Shown one piece after another: positions 11,423-22,417 of a stretch of DNA of 64,000 bases. The notes below the pieces were generated by a model. It was not told where the DNA came from and did no database searches. It saw nothing but the letters and a program-made list of their open reading frames with translations. Source of the DNA: Phaseolus vulgaris (lineage: Eukaryota > Streptophyta > Magnoliopsida > Fabales > Fabaceae); contig NC_023756.2 in NCBI RefSeq assembly GCF_000499845.2, positions 47,145,429-47,209,428 of the forward strand. Direction: 5' to 3'. How positions within the stretch are numbered: position 1 is the first letter of the stretch; each line of letters opens with the position of its first letter. Position numbers and translations under genes: made by a program.

Positions 11423-11949
11423 CTTGTTATTTTATAGGAAATAGAATGGAAGGAATGGAATGGATTAGTAGTTTAAGGGTTGATACTTGAATGGAAGGAT
11501 GTTCACATGCCAATGTTATATATAGAGATGCACACATTACATTACAGTATAATCTTTGCCCTAGTAAGCGTTATTCTTACGCACATTCATTCTTTCAATC
11601 ACAGTCACTGTGGCATCTAATTCTCCATCATGCATTACCTTTTACTGTTAAATATTCTCCAATCTTCAACCTCTTTGATTCTTCATTCTTCCACTAATTC
11701 AATTCTTTTCTCAGTGCGGCTCACAACGGGTGTTTGTTTTTTATGAACCTGTTACAGTTTCAAAACCATTTTGTAGATCACTTCAATATTTCTGCACAAA
11801 ACAATAACTATGTAAATGCTACAGCTAATAGATAAACATGCCTCATAATTACAGTAAGGGATGAACTTTTTTAATAACCATGATTATATATTTTATTACT
11901 AGACTATTATTTATGAACTTTATTGTCTTTTTTTGTGGCTTGTGGCGTG

Positions 11950-12587
11950 CAGGTGGAGCTTGAACAGTACCCAACGGCACCCCGTATTGCTTCTCGAATG
12001 CTTTTCACCGTGTTCCCTCATTCCCTATATTCACCATCTTTTTTTATTTCACTCTTACTCCTCAAATGTGCTAAAGTTGGATTCTTTTGACTTATACCAC
12101 GTTCATATTGCTGTGGTTGTTAATGGGTATTTTTTATCGTGTGCTTGTCTGGGGAATTTGGCCACTTTAGTATATGCAATGCAATGCAACCTGTGTTGGT
12201 CATACTTGCTTCTATGATGATGTGATTGGGAACATCTAGTTATGATTATTTTTGGTCATGACAATTCTGATTGGCTTTTGGGTTTTGAGACCATCTTTGG
12301 AGCATTTACTTGCTGTTCTGTGGCATGGATTAGGAAAAGATGGGGAGGGTATTTTAGGAAATCAATTCAATTGTGTGCAAGTGTGTGTGGATTTGCAAAT
12401 TATTTAGGGAATGTTTTTTTCCATTTAAAATAGCTATAGTAATTTCCACTTTGCTAAAGTTTATTTTGTCTGTGTTCACTTCTACGTTGCTTTTCTTTTC
12501 TCTTACTTTATTCTTCTATATTTTACTACCAAATCAATCTTTTATTCTCACATATCAGTTATATAATATAATTCTCTATCATATGCC
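11950..12587 (+). pseudogene. METTL5 fragment, copy 2 (exon 2 and part of intron 2)
   Basis: GTGGAGCTTGAACAGTACCC at 11953 matches the start of METTL5 exon 2, complete here to about 12009 but with Gly and His of the TGPHI stretch changed to Ala and Arg. The splice acceptor is still present. About 410 bp equivalent to 24577-24990 (promoter, exon 1, intron 1) are missing, so it has neither a start codon nor a promoter. The deletion is different from the one in copy 1. Confidence 0.85.
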
Positions 12588-12877
12588 CAGTGTTATTCTT
12601 GGTCAGATTATTTCAATTACATGGCACCTAATTCTCTATCATATTTTCTACTCCACTTTCATATTTCTCTTCTCCACTTGTTAATTCCTTATTTTTCCAT
12701 TGATTCGTCTAAATGCATATCCAACTTTTGCGAAGCAGACTATGAAAATCATGAGAAACAAGCGTTGGTATTCTCTACACTAATTTCCATTTAACTATAA
12801 ACTCATAGATATGAGGTTCTATGAACTTTTTTTTACCAGTAAGAACTAAATTAAAGAAAACACTAAAAGGTGATTCA

Positions 12878-13179
12878 TGAAAAAAAAAACAGACACTTAC
12901 TCACACTTGAATTTCTCTAAAAGAAACACTCTTCTTTGAAATTCTTCTTTGTTGTATTTCTTTTCTGTGGTGTATCTTACAATTGAGAGAGCATCCTTTT
13001 TATAGGCTTTAGGAAGCTCTTCTAGAAAAGTCTTCATTATGGCCTTAAAACCCCACTAACAACACAATTAAAATCCCACTCACAACTTTTGACCTTTTAC
13101 ATATCCAAACTCCCATTCTACTCTTTTCTAGTAACTTCTAACTTTAAAACCCACAAATTACATTAAAGTTTATTCAACA
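12878..13179 (-). repeat. 3' LTR of the copia element
   Basis: 302 bp, ends TG and CA. It carries about 10 nt (ATCTTACAATT region near 12975-12988) absent from the partner LTR. A TATA-like CTATAAAAAGG lies on the minus strand near 13000. Confidence 0.93.
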
Positions 13180-13194
13180 AAACTCCCCCATAAA
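13180..13194 (-). other. Polypurine tract of the copia element
   Basis: The minus strand reads TTTATGGGGGAGTTT directly before the LTR start TGTTGAAT. This is the expected place and composition for the plus-strand primer of reverse transcription. Confidence 0.8.
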
Positions 13195-13195
13195 C

Positions 13196-16100
13196 TTAAA
13201 TGTTTCTACCATCCATCATGCCAATCATCTTTTTGAATTTGTCGAAAAAGACTTTCGGTAGCGGTTTTGTGAAGATATCAGCAACTTGATCTTGACTTGC
13301 CACATGCACCAATTCCACACTTCCTTTCTTCACATGATCACGAATAAAGTGAAAACGAACGTCAATATGTTTGCTTCTTTCATGGTTCATTGGGTTCTTT
13401 GCCAACTCAATTGCTGATTTGTTGTCAACTTGAATCACAGTTGCATCTAGTTGCTTTAGCTCCATCTTCCTAACAAGTTTCTTAGCCATATCGCATGACA
13501 TACACACCAAGATGCTGCCACATATTCAGCTTCACACGTCGATAGCGTCACGATCGGTTGCTTCTTTGAAAGCCAAGAAAATGTTGTGTTGCCCATAAAG
13601 AATACATATCCCGATGTACTTTTTCGATCATCTATGTCTCCTCACCAATCGCTGTCAGAGTAACCCACCAACTTGTAATCTTCTGCTTTTGAGTAGAACA
13701 ATCCGAGTGATACAGTACCTTGGATGTACCGTAGGACTCGCTTTAACGCCTTCCAATGTGAGTAAACCGGTTCCTCCATGAATCGACTTATGATGCCGAC
13801 ACTTAATGAAAGATCCGGCCTTGTGCATGTGAGATAACGAAGGCTTCCTACCAAACTCCGGTATCTACTTGCATCGACACGTTCTCCTCCATCGAACTTT
13901 GAGAGTTTTGCACCTGGTTCTATTGGTATTGATACTGGGTTGCAATTTTCCATCTTGTACTTCTTCAAAATCTCCTTTGCATATTTCTCCTGTGATACAA
14001 AAATACCTGTCTCTTTTTGTCTAACTTCCAAGCCAAGGAAAAACTTCATCAATCCCAAATCTGTCATCTCGAATTCTCGTCTCATTGTGTCCTTAAACTC
14101 TTCTATCATCTCATTATTGTTACCCATAAAAATGAGATCATCAACATAAAGAGCAACAAATATCATGTTACCTCCACTGTTCTTTGCGTAAAGAGCATGC
14201 TCGTAAGGACTTTGCTTGAACCCGTTCTCCTTGAAGTATGTATCGATACGAGTATTCCATGCCCGCGGTGCTTGCTTCAACCCGTAAAGGGCCTTCTTCA
14301 ATTTTAGCACCTTCTTCTCCTCTCCGATTTTCATGTACCCAGGTGGTTGTTCGATGTAGACTTCTTCTTCAAGCACACCATTCAAGAATGCCGACTTGAC
14401 ATCCATTTGAAATATCGGCCATTTAAATTGAGCCGTTTGGGAAATGAGCAATCGAATTGTCTCCATTCTTACAACGGGAGCAAACACCTCATCGTAGTCA
14501 ATTCCCTCCTTTTGTTTGTATCCCTTCGCAACGAGTCGCGCCTTGTACCTCTCTATCTCGCCTTGAGCATTCATCTTTTTCTTGAATATCCACTTCACAC
14601 CAATGGGCTGACTTCCCTCTGGCAATTCTGTTAGCTCCCATGTGTTGTTGCGGTCAATCGCTTTAATCTCCTCATCCATGGCAGTTTGCCACTTCTTGTC
14701 TCGCACCGCCTCTTCAAAGCTGATATTTTCAGCATCTGCCAAAAGACATACTAGGTGTACCTCATTTGTCGAATCGTACAAATCATGCAAACTTCGAATT
14801 TTAGGTTGTCGTGGTTCATCTTCATCATCGGTTGTTTCGGAATTTATACTTGTCGGTGATGATTCTCCAACTTCAATCATAACCTCTGAAGAATTGTTCC
14901 AATCCCACTCGCTTGCTTCATTTATTTGCACATCACGACTCACCATCACCTTCTTGCTTATCGGGTCAAGGAGCTTGTATCCTTTTGTCTTCTCATCATA
15001 CCCAATAAAAACATACCTTTTGCTTTTGTCTTCGAGCTTCGTTCTTCGTTGATCTGGTACGTGTGCATAAGCCACACTACCAAACACTTTGAGATGAGAA
15101 ACTGTTGGCTTTTGTCCGCTCCATGCCTCTTGTGGTGTTTGATCATCTAACTTCACATGTGGACATCGATTTTGCACATAGATGGCGCATTGCACAGCTT
15201 CCGCCCAAAATTCCTTTGGCATCTTTTTGCTCTTAAGCATTGATCGAACCATGTCGAGAATGGTCTGATTCTTCCTCTCGGCCACACCATTTTGTTGAGG
15301 AGTGTATGGTGCAGTTAGAAATCACCTTATGCCTTGCTCCTCGCAATACTCCATGAAAGTCGTTGAAGTATACTCGCCACCTCTATCAGATCGTACAGCT
15401 TTGATCTGTTTATCAGTTGTCCTCTCCACCATCACCTTGAACTTTTTGAACACCTCAAATGCCTCGGATTTTTCTTTCAGAAAGTAAACCCAAGTTTTTC
15501 GTGAGAAATCATCAATGAAGGTAATGAAATACCTTTTACCGCTGAAGGAAACTGGAGTAATTGGTCCACATATGTCGGTATGAATCAATTCGAGAGGTTG
15601 CTTAGCCCAATATTGAGCCTTCTTTGGAAACGAGGTTCTCACATGCTTGCTGAGCACACATTCTTCACAAAATTTTCCCTCGTAGTCCATGTTGGGTAGC
15701 CCGTGCACCATATTCTTCTTCTCTAACTTTTTTAGTCCACCATGATGTAGGTGACCAAAACGGAGATGCCACAACGATGCCTTATCTTCTATGTTGACTT
15801 GCAAACATTTTTCTCGTATGCTTCTCAAATTTAGCTTGTACATCCGATTTCTTGCCATCTCAATTCGAGCAACCAAACGCCCTTGCTTGTTCTTCAAGTG
15901 TAGGAGTCGATCTTTCAAAAATATCGAGTAACCTTTCTCCGTGAGTTGCCCCATACTCAAAATGTTGGTCTTGAGGTCTGGTACGTAATAAACATCTTGG
16001 AGTGACCCAATTAAGCCATCCTTTTGTAAGTAGCAAACCGTACCTCGCCCTTTGACCTCCACCTTTGATGCATCTCCAAATGAAACATGACCATCTTCAA

Positions 16101-17235
16101 TCTTTTGCATATCTTTGAATAGGTACTCGTGACCGCACATATGGTTGCTTGCTCCAGAGTCGAGGTACCACAGAGTGTCATTGTTAATGTTGACTTCATC
16201 TTGAGCCATCAAGAGAACACCTTCATTCGTTTCGACTTCCAAGGCTAGGTTGGTTGTTTCTTCTATCTTTGTATCAGCACGACAATCTTTTGCAAAATGC
16301 CCCACTTTACCACAATTGTAACATTTGTCAAAGTTACAATCCTTCGCATAGTGACCATATTTGTGACATTTGTAGCACTCGATGTTGGGATAATTCGATC
16401 GGCCGCCTCTTCCTCTACCACGTCCTCTTCCACGCCAATTTGGTTGGCTCGACTGTTCCTTCTCCTTATAGTACCCTTCATGGTTGCTGCCTTTTCCACC
16501 ACGACCGTTTCCACGACTTCCACGACCACGCCCTCTATATTGAGAATTTTGATGATAGAGTACCTTTTCGTCTTTGATTAATGCCTTGGTTTGAAGTGCT
16601 TGCTCGAGTGTTTCCTCCTTCTTCTTCTTCTTTTGATGCTCGTGTGCCTCGAGAGAACCGGCGAGCTCGTCGACTGTGAGCGTCGCAAGGTCCTTTGACT
16701 CTTCTATCGCGCACACAATACTCTCAAAATTGTCTGTTAATGTTCTCAAAATCTTCTCCACAACTCGTGCATCGGTTAGAGTTTCACCGTTTCGGTTGAG
16801 TTGATTCACCACAGCCTGTACACGCGTGATGTAGTCAGATACACTTTCTGACTCCATCATCTTCATGTTCTCCAACTCGCCACGCAGAGTTTGTAGACGC
16901 ACTTGCTTAACTCGGTCAGCTCCTTTGAACACCTTCTCCAATATGTCCCATGCTTCCTTTGAAGTGGATGCACCAGCAATCTTCTCAAAAATTGCCTCAT
17001 CAACAGCTCTATACAACATGTACAAAGCTGCCTTATCTTTCGATCGCATCTCTTTCAATGCCTTGGTTTGAGCTGCCGTATAACCCGTGGTATTGGTAGG
17101 TTCTTCAAAACCTTCTTCGACCACCTCCCATGAATCCTGAGAACCGAGAAGAGCTTTCATTTGAATGCTTCAGTTGTCATATCTGGTCGCCTTCGTTAAC
17201 CGTGGTAGCGGTATTTGACCCGTCACATTCGCCAT
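13196..17235 (-). pseudogene. gag-pol: Copia gag-pol polyprotein, three TGA stops and one frameshift
   Basis: The likely start is ATG at 17235 (MANVTGQIPLPRL). A TGA at 17170-17172 interrupts it, and the long open frame begins at 17160. Domains on the minus strand: gag; two CCHC knuckles ([14 protein letters not shown] and [14 protein letters not shown], about 16280-16380); protease LDSGASNHM (about 16150); integrase (about 15300-15700); a second TGA at 15322-15324; RT with [10 protein letters not shown] (about 14390) and YVDDLIF (about 14125); a third TGA at 13642-13644 after YSDSDW; then RNase H (VDNKSAIELAKNPMNHERSK). A frameshift lies near 13465-13485. With four lesions this copy cannot make the full protein, but intact LTRs, primer site and polypurine tract would allow mobilisation in trans. 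Confidence 0.93.
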
Positions 17236-17237
17236 TG

Positions 17238-17252
17238 GCTCTTGATACCAAA
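17238..17252 (-). other. Primer binding site of the copia element
   Basis: The minus strand reads TTGGTATCAAGAGCC two bases inside the 5' LTR. It resembles the complement of the 3' end of initiator Met-tRNA (TGGTATCAGAGC) with one extra A. Confidence 0.85.
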
Positions 17253-17253
17253 T

Positions 17254-17543
17254 TGAAAAAAAACAGACACTCACTCACACTTGAATTTCTCTAAAAGAAA
17301 CACTCTTCTTTGAAATTCTTCTTTGTTGTATTTCTTTTCTGTGGTGTTGTGAGAGCATCCTTTTTATAGGCTTTAGGAAGCTCTTCTAGAAAAGTCTTCA
17401 TTATGGCCTTAAAACCCCACTAACAACACAATTAAAATCCCACTCACAACTTTTGACCTTTTACATATCCAAACTCTCATTCTACTCTTTTCTAGTAACT
17501 TCTAACTTTAAAACCCACAAATTACATTAAAGTTTATTCAACA
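17254..17543 (-). repeat. 5' LTR of the copia element
   Basis: 290 bp, partner of 12878-13179. On the minus strand it starts TGTTGAATAAAC and ends next to the primer binding site. Confidence 0.93.
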
Positions 17544-17785
17544 ATTCAAACCTTATAAAAAAAAAGTTTCTAGCAAAACCTACACATCAAAACTGCAACC
17601 AAAAAGGAGTAAAACAGAATGGTACATCTGTTATTGAGAAAGAGAACATAAAAGCATAAGCACTGTAGTAGGATATAAAGCCACATTACATCTTTGGTTC
17701 TTCATTACACAAACAGCTATAAATTACTGTGAAGTAAATAAAATTAAAACGAAAAACAAAAACAAGAACAACTCTAGGAATTAAG

Positions 17786-18598
17786 CTGGGAAGAAAAGTT
17801 TCCATTGACTTGTCAAAAAGAAGATTTAGGGAATTCCTCAATGGATTGCGGAGTGAGGAGTGGACCATGTGGTACGCTGTAGATGTTTGAAGTTGTAAAC
17901 TCACTTTAAGGAAAGATGAAGGTGGCAACGGTTTACTCATAAAAATCCACAGCATAATCCCAGGCATAACTGGAGATTTTTCAGTATACCGTTTTGATAT
18001 GGATCTAACTGAATCAGATTCTCGGGTACAATCCACCTGGTCGATCGATATCAATGGAGCCGAGGCATCGTCAGCGTTTGATTATGGCAAGCAGATTCAT
18101 GCAGGAGGCAGCGTTACGAACACACAGTTTATTTTGTGCGGGACTGGAGACATAGGAAGTTTTATTGTTCTGGAACAGAAGAAGAAGAAGGAGGAAGAAG
18201 AACGACCTTATGCAGTGACTCTGGCACACTATTTTGCTTCCAGTGGCCGTATTAATGATTATTCTAGAAAGAAAATAGATGTTGGTCTTTCTGTAGTGGT
18301 AAAGATTCGAGCAATCAATGGCAGTTTGGATGTAACGGTGGAAGGCACTGACAAACACCCTGCTTTTGGATTACGTTACTTGTTTGAGGAAGCCATGAGA
18401 AGCAAGATTTGGAAGCCTACTTTATGCCCACACTGTGCCAATATCCAGAAGCAAAGCAGCATGATGACTTCGCAGTCTGACAGTGATGACAGGGAGAGTG
18501 TTCCTGTGGCACGCCGTCATGGTGAAAACCAGCTTAATTTAAAAGCTGTTGCCAATAGTAATTACACTGAAAATAAAAATAAATATATGTTCTTTTGA
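17786..18598 (+). pseudogene. MGNS-family gene D, 5'-truncated, one TGA
   Basis: The plus frame from 17786 (LGRKVSIDLSKRRFREFLNG) has a single TGA at 17888-17890 and then stays open to the stop at 18598. The open part from 17999 gives 199 aa. It keeps the family's central motif (PYAVTLAHYFASSG), the domain with DVGLSVVVKIRAINGSLDVT and HPAFGLRYLFEEA, and IWKPTLCPHC. The tail is diverged and lacks the Gly/Asn-rich end. It belongs with A and F rather than with B, C and E. The N-terminus is missing; the fragment at 20225-20329 carries that end, 2.4 kb downstream in the same orientation, with about 45 bp in common. Confidence 0.75.
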
Positions 18599-18748
18599 AA
18601 GTGATGGTGGTAACTGATGTACCAAATTTGCTTAGTTTTAGTATGAAGTAACGTAATTGGCACTATGGCATGAATAAGCCACCATCATGTGAAGAAAATA
18701 AGCCTAGAGGTGTTCTTGTAAAAAAGAAGATTTAGGGAAGAAAAGATT

Positions 18749-18830
18749 CCCTGTTAATTCAATTAATTCTTTGCTGATAAAAAAGAAATATCTAATCATG
18801 AGCAAACCTGTTATTCCCTAATTTCCCTCA
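18749..18830 (+). repeat. Inverted repeat partner of 20335-20413
   Basis: The reverse complement of this stretch matches 20335-20413 over about 77 bp, including GCAGGTTTGCTCATGATTAG. The repeat includes a LINE-type tail (TTCTTTGCTGATAAAAAAG). The 1.5 kb between the arms holds a decayed LINE and the promoter side of fragment F. Confidence 0.8.
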
Positions 18831-19450
18831 TTTCTTTTGAACTCACCCAAAAGTTTTTACCCTTGCACCTTTAACTACTTTTGTTTTTAATAGATCTCAT
18901 ACACACCATTGGTTCCATGCACCAATCAGAGTAAGAAAAACATGCTATGCGTATCTTTGATGTGACCCATGACCAAATTTTCAACTACGCCATCGTGAAG
19001 ATTTCTATGTGGTTTATGCATCCGTTTTTAAACATCTTCTTGTTTCTTTGTTTTCACACTTCGCCTATTACTTCTATACACACACATTCAAATTTGATTG
19101 ACAGTTTCGCTTTCCTTAAACAACTTGAACAGAAGTGCATTTTTGGATCTTGGTGAACCGTCAACGCCATACCCACCCACTCGTAGCACTTAGACCAGAC
19201 AAGTCAAGTTATCTGACATGTGCAGAATAGATGTGACGTTGTTTCCGCCGCCCCCTCTCCACACATAACACAACTGATATTTTCCACGTCTATCTCCCTT
19301 TTCACCAAATTGGCCTTAAACGACTATGCCTTAAGTCTCCAAAAACCCCTCATACATTGTGGCGTCTTGAACCTGATCTTCACCTTTTAAAACTCTGTAA
19401 GCGGTTTGTAGTGTAAACTTTGTAGTGTCGCAATCTTTCCAAACCTACAT
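18831..19450 (-). mobile_element. Decayed L1-type LINE, C-terminal part of ORF2
   Basis: Minus-strand reading with stops and shifts gives pieces such as RVLKGEDQ, MYEGFWRLKA, VKREIDVENISCVMCGEGA and ETTSHLFCTC. These match the zinc-binding RT-associated C-terminus of the intact L1 (RVIENKVACRVNIERR and CCLCRRSEETTNHLFCEC). No usable frame remains. Confidence 0.75.
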
Positions 19451-19769
19451 ATCTTCCTTTTCTTCGGTTAAACTCTTCCTATCCAACAACGTTATCATTT
19501 GTTGCTCCTGCTGCTTTTATGATCTATGCATAACCGCACATCATATATCATATATAAGAACCAATTTGCTTTGCACCAATCTAGTAATTTTTATTCGAGA
19601 TTATTTTTTTTGGGTACATACAATATAATAAATTTACACTATGAGAAACATTGACCAAGTGCTAGTATATACAATGAGAAAATGGTTTCTTTTAATAGTT
19701 TATGTGTTTTTTTCTGCAACTAAATATTTGATATTTTTAGAAAAAAAGTTAGAATCGTTAGGAAATTGG
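19451..19769. other. AT-rich spacer without recognisable gene
   Basis: I see only short open frames and AT-rich DNA with CATATATCATATATAAG near 19540. Confidence 0.4.
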
Positions 19770-20329
19770 TCGTAAACCAACGTCTCAATGTTTTAAACTG
19801 TTAAGAGAAACCAAACAAGAATATCAAATAGATAAAAAGAAACAATAAAGTTAAAGAATCGAAGAAAGTAAGAATGAGCAACATAATGAGTGAAGAAGAT
19901 AAACATGAAAGTGCGCAATAGAAACACATGATAGGGAATTAGATGCTGTGAAATTGAATTATTGTGCGGAAGAACAACGCTTGGTTTGCATATAAGGTGG
20001 AAAGATTCTATACTCTACACACTAAAGAGTTCATAAATATCCCCATTAACATCCCAACCAAGCATATCAGAGAAAACCTACCTCAGTACCCACATAGATT
20101 AACTGGGAAGTGAGTTCTCCATACTCTATCCCATGCACTAACCCTAAATATTTCTATACCCTTATCTCTCCAAACTCATCATCCCACAGATACTCCATTT
20201 CCGTTCTTAATTTGTTGGCTTTAGATGGGAAACAGTATTCGCAGAGTTGGTCTTCTGAATACTGTTGGGGTGGGGGAGGATCAACCTTTTCACTATCAGC
20301 TGGGAAGAAAAGTTTCCATTGACTTGTAA
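19770..20329 (+). pseudogene. MGNS-family fragment F: promoter side and first 34 codons
   Basis: The 455 bp before the ATG at 20225 are the inverted duplicate of 1183-1640. The coding piece (MGNSIRRVGLLNTVGVGEDQ, then PFHYQLGRKVSIDL) ends at a TAA at 20327-20329, where the related copies read on. Just beyond, homology stops and an inverted-repeat and LINE-tail block begins. With D (17786-18598), F would make up one family gene, so D and F may be two pieces of a single rearranged gene. Confidence 0.75.
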
Positions 20330-20339
20330 AAAGAAGAAA

Positions 20340-20640
20340 TTAGGGAATAGCAGGTTTGCTCATGATTAGATATTTCTTTTTTATCAGCAAAGAATTAATT
20401 GAATTAACAGGGGACCACTTTAGGGGTATCCCAACCCGTATACAAAAACCAAGATCTTGAGCATATAAGTGCTTCCTGATCATTCCTACATTCCTAGCAG
20501 AAAAGACCAGACTAGCCTAGCTCAATGATTAGAGATTTGTTTTAGTAAGGTGTATGTTCTCTTGTATAATAGTTGATGTATCACTGAAATATCTCCCATT
20601 TGTATATTCTTTTCTTATCGATAAAAAAAAATAGATAATA
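20340..20640. repeat. LINE 3' tails in both orientations
   Basis: At 20375-20450 the minus strand carries a LINE tail (GTATACGGGTTGGGATACCC, AT-rich spacer, GCTGATAAAAAAG). At 20560-20633 the plus strand carries another (TTGTATAATAGTTGATGTAT, then TTATCGATAAAAAAAAA). Between them lies undefined DNA. Confidence 0.6.
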
Positions 20641-21019
20641 ACCTATCTTATTTAATACTAGATTTATATGCTAAAATAAAGATCAATTATATATTTTTTC
20701 TTGGAATAACATTTATTATAAAGTTTTAGAAAATATATGTCGGTCAAGTAGTACTGCTTCACAAATGTTAATAATATATAGTTTAGAAAAACTTTACAAA
20801 TAACCAATTCTTCTTCAACACATTCAAATATTATAAGGTACCCAAAAAAAAATTAAAATTGCCAAATCCAATTTTTAATTATCCAAATCTATATTACTTT
20901 TAATCCATCTAAATTCATATTTTTGGATTTTAAGTCCAATCCATTTAATTGGATATGAATTAGATATATATTGGATATATTTTTGGATTATTCAAAATGG
21001 ATTTTAGGTTGGATTTTGA
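20641..21019. other. AT-rich spacer before the minisatellite
   Basis: AT-rich DNA with repeated TTGGAT, AATCCA and ATCCAA words at 20850-21020 leads directly into the minisatellite. No gene seen. Confidence 0.4.
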
Positions 21020-21995
21020 CTTAGACCGGACCTAGGATGAGTCGAGTCAATCCGAGCCTAGGACGAGCAAAGTCGGTCCGAGTTGATCAGGGCCCAAGTC
21101 GATCCCAATCGATCCGAGCCAAAGACGAGCCCAATCGATTTGTGCCCAAGTCAAGCCTAGTCGGCCAAGGCCGAATTCGAGCCAACCAAAAGTTGAGTCG
21201 AATCAACCCGGGCTAAAGTCAAGCTGAGTGGGTTAGAGCCTAAGTCGATTTGGCACCAAGCCCATGTCGAGCCAAGTTGACCCAAGCCCATGTTGAGCCA
21301 AATCGACCCAGGCCCATGTCGAGTCAAGTTGACATGGGCCCATGTCAATCTGAGTCGGCATGGGCCCATGTCAACCCGAGTCAACCAAGGCCCATGTCAA
21401 CCCGAGTCAACCTAGGCCCATAACGAGCCTAGTCAACCCGGCCATGGCGAGCCGAGTCGTCTCGGGCCCATGGCGAGTCGAGTCGACCCTAGCCCATGTC
21501 AAGCCGAGTCAGCTCAGACCTATGTCGAGCTGATTCGGCCCAGGCCCTTGTTGATCTGAGTCGCCCACGTCCATGTCCAGCCAACTCGACCAGAGCCCAT
21601 GCAATCTGAGTCAACCCGGGCCAATGTCGAGCAGAGTCGGCCTAGGCCCATGTCTGTTCGAGTCGGCTCGAGACCATGTCGAGCTGAATGGACCTGGGCC
21701 GATGTTGAGTCGAGTCGGTTTGGGCCCGTGTCGAGCCAAGTCGACCCGGACCCATGTCGAGTCGAGTCGACCCGAACCCATGTCGAGTCGAGTCGACCCG
21801 AACCCATGTCGAGTTAAGTCAACCCATAACCATGTCAAGCCAAGTCGGTTCGGGTCGATGTCGAGCTAAGTCGGCTTGGACCCATATCAAGCTGAGTACG
21901 CCCAAGCCCACGTCCATCCGAGTTTACCCGCCATGTCAAGGCGAGTCAGCCCAGGTCCATATCCATCCGAGTCGACCCAGACTCATGTCAAATCG
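21020..21995. repeat. CpG-rich 26-bp minisatellite
   Basis: Tandem units of about 26 bp resemble CCCATGTCGAGTCGAGTCGA plus CCCGAA. Three starts at 21751, 21777 and 21803 show the period exactly, and the 21381-21430 region shows it again. Units vary by substitution, mostly between TCGA, TCAA and TTGA. The block is far richer in G+C and CpG than the AT-rich DNA around it. Because 26 is not a multiple of three, apparent open frames here (for example 21520-21807 and 21573-21869) are repeat artefacts. Confidence 0.9.
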
Positions 21996-22417
21996 ACCAA
22001 TATACTTTGACCTTCACCTAAAGCCCATTCAAATTTGTCTTCAAAGATATTCCCTCGGTCCTCCACACCCCATATATTCTTCATGTTCCTCTACCATTGG
22101 GATTCCTTGTGATTCCTAATATTATTTTTTAATCTCTCCATTCGTCGTATTTTGAATCTAAAACTTCCTTCTACAGACGTTCCAACTTTTCGTGACATTG
22201 ACAAATCTATTTTCTTAATAAGACATTATTGAAAATCCTAATATCTTTAACACATTCCTCTTCTTTCTTCGAATCACATACCTCCTCCCAACCAACCCAT
22301 GTTTTTCCTTCCATCCTTTCCATACCCAAAGAAACTTCTTTTGGACTCTCTTAATGGTGACATTTTGAAGAAAGACATATTACAAAGGAGCAAAGAGAGT
22401 TAAGCAAGTACGTAGTA
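21996..22417. other. Spacer without recognisable gene
   Basis: No credible open frame or known repeat. CT-rich tracts lie at about 22240-22340. Confidence 0.35.

Larger units (their letters stand above)
10440..12587. repeat. Segmental duplication, copy 2 (family gene C plus METTL5 fragment)
   Basis: Same layout as copies 1 and 3: family gene on the minus strand, its promoter with CTATATATAACATT near 11517-11525, then METTL5 sequence on the plus strand. It shares the distal part (about 12450-12587) with copy 1 only. It preserves the unoccupied target site of the gypsy insertion of copy 1 at about 12570-12587. Confidence 0.85.
12878..17543 (-). mobile_element. Complete Ty1/copia retrotransposon, with ATTCA target duplication
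   Basis: LTRs at 12878-13179 (302 bp) and 17254-17543 (290 bp) have TG and CA ends. ATTCA flanks both sides (12873-12877 and 17544-17548). On the minus strand, the 5' LTR is followed by TTGGTATCAAGAGCC (17238-17252), a primer binding site for initiator Met-tRNA. TTTATGGGGGAGTTT (13180-13194) before the 3' LTR is the polypurine tract. Gene order is gag, protease, integrase, RT, RNase H, as in copia. The LTRs differ by two clear substitutions, a 10-nt indel near 12975 and A-run length, so the insertion is young. Confidence 0.96.

Noticed and set aside
21520..21869. Overlapping open frames on both strands rich in Ser, Arg and Thr
   Set aside because: They are translations of the 26-bp minisatellite and lack any start or codon signal of a gene.
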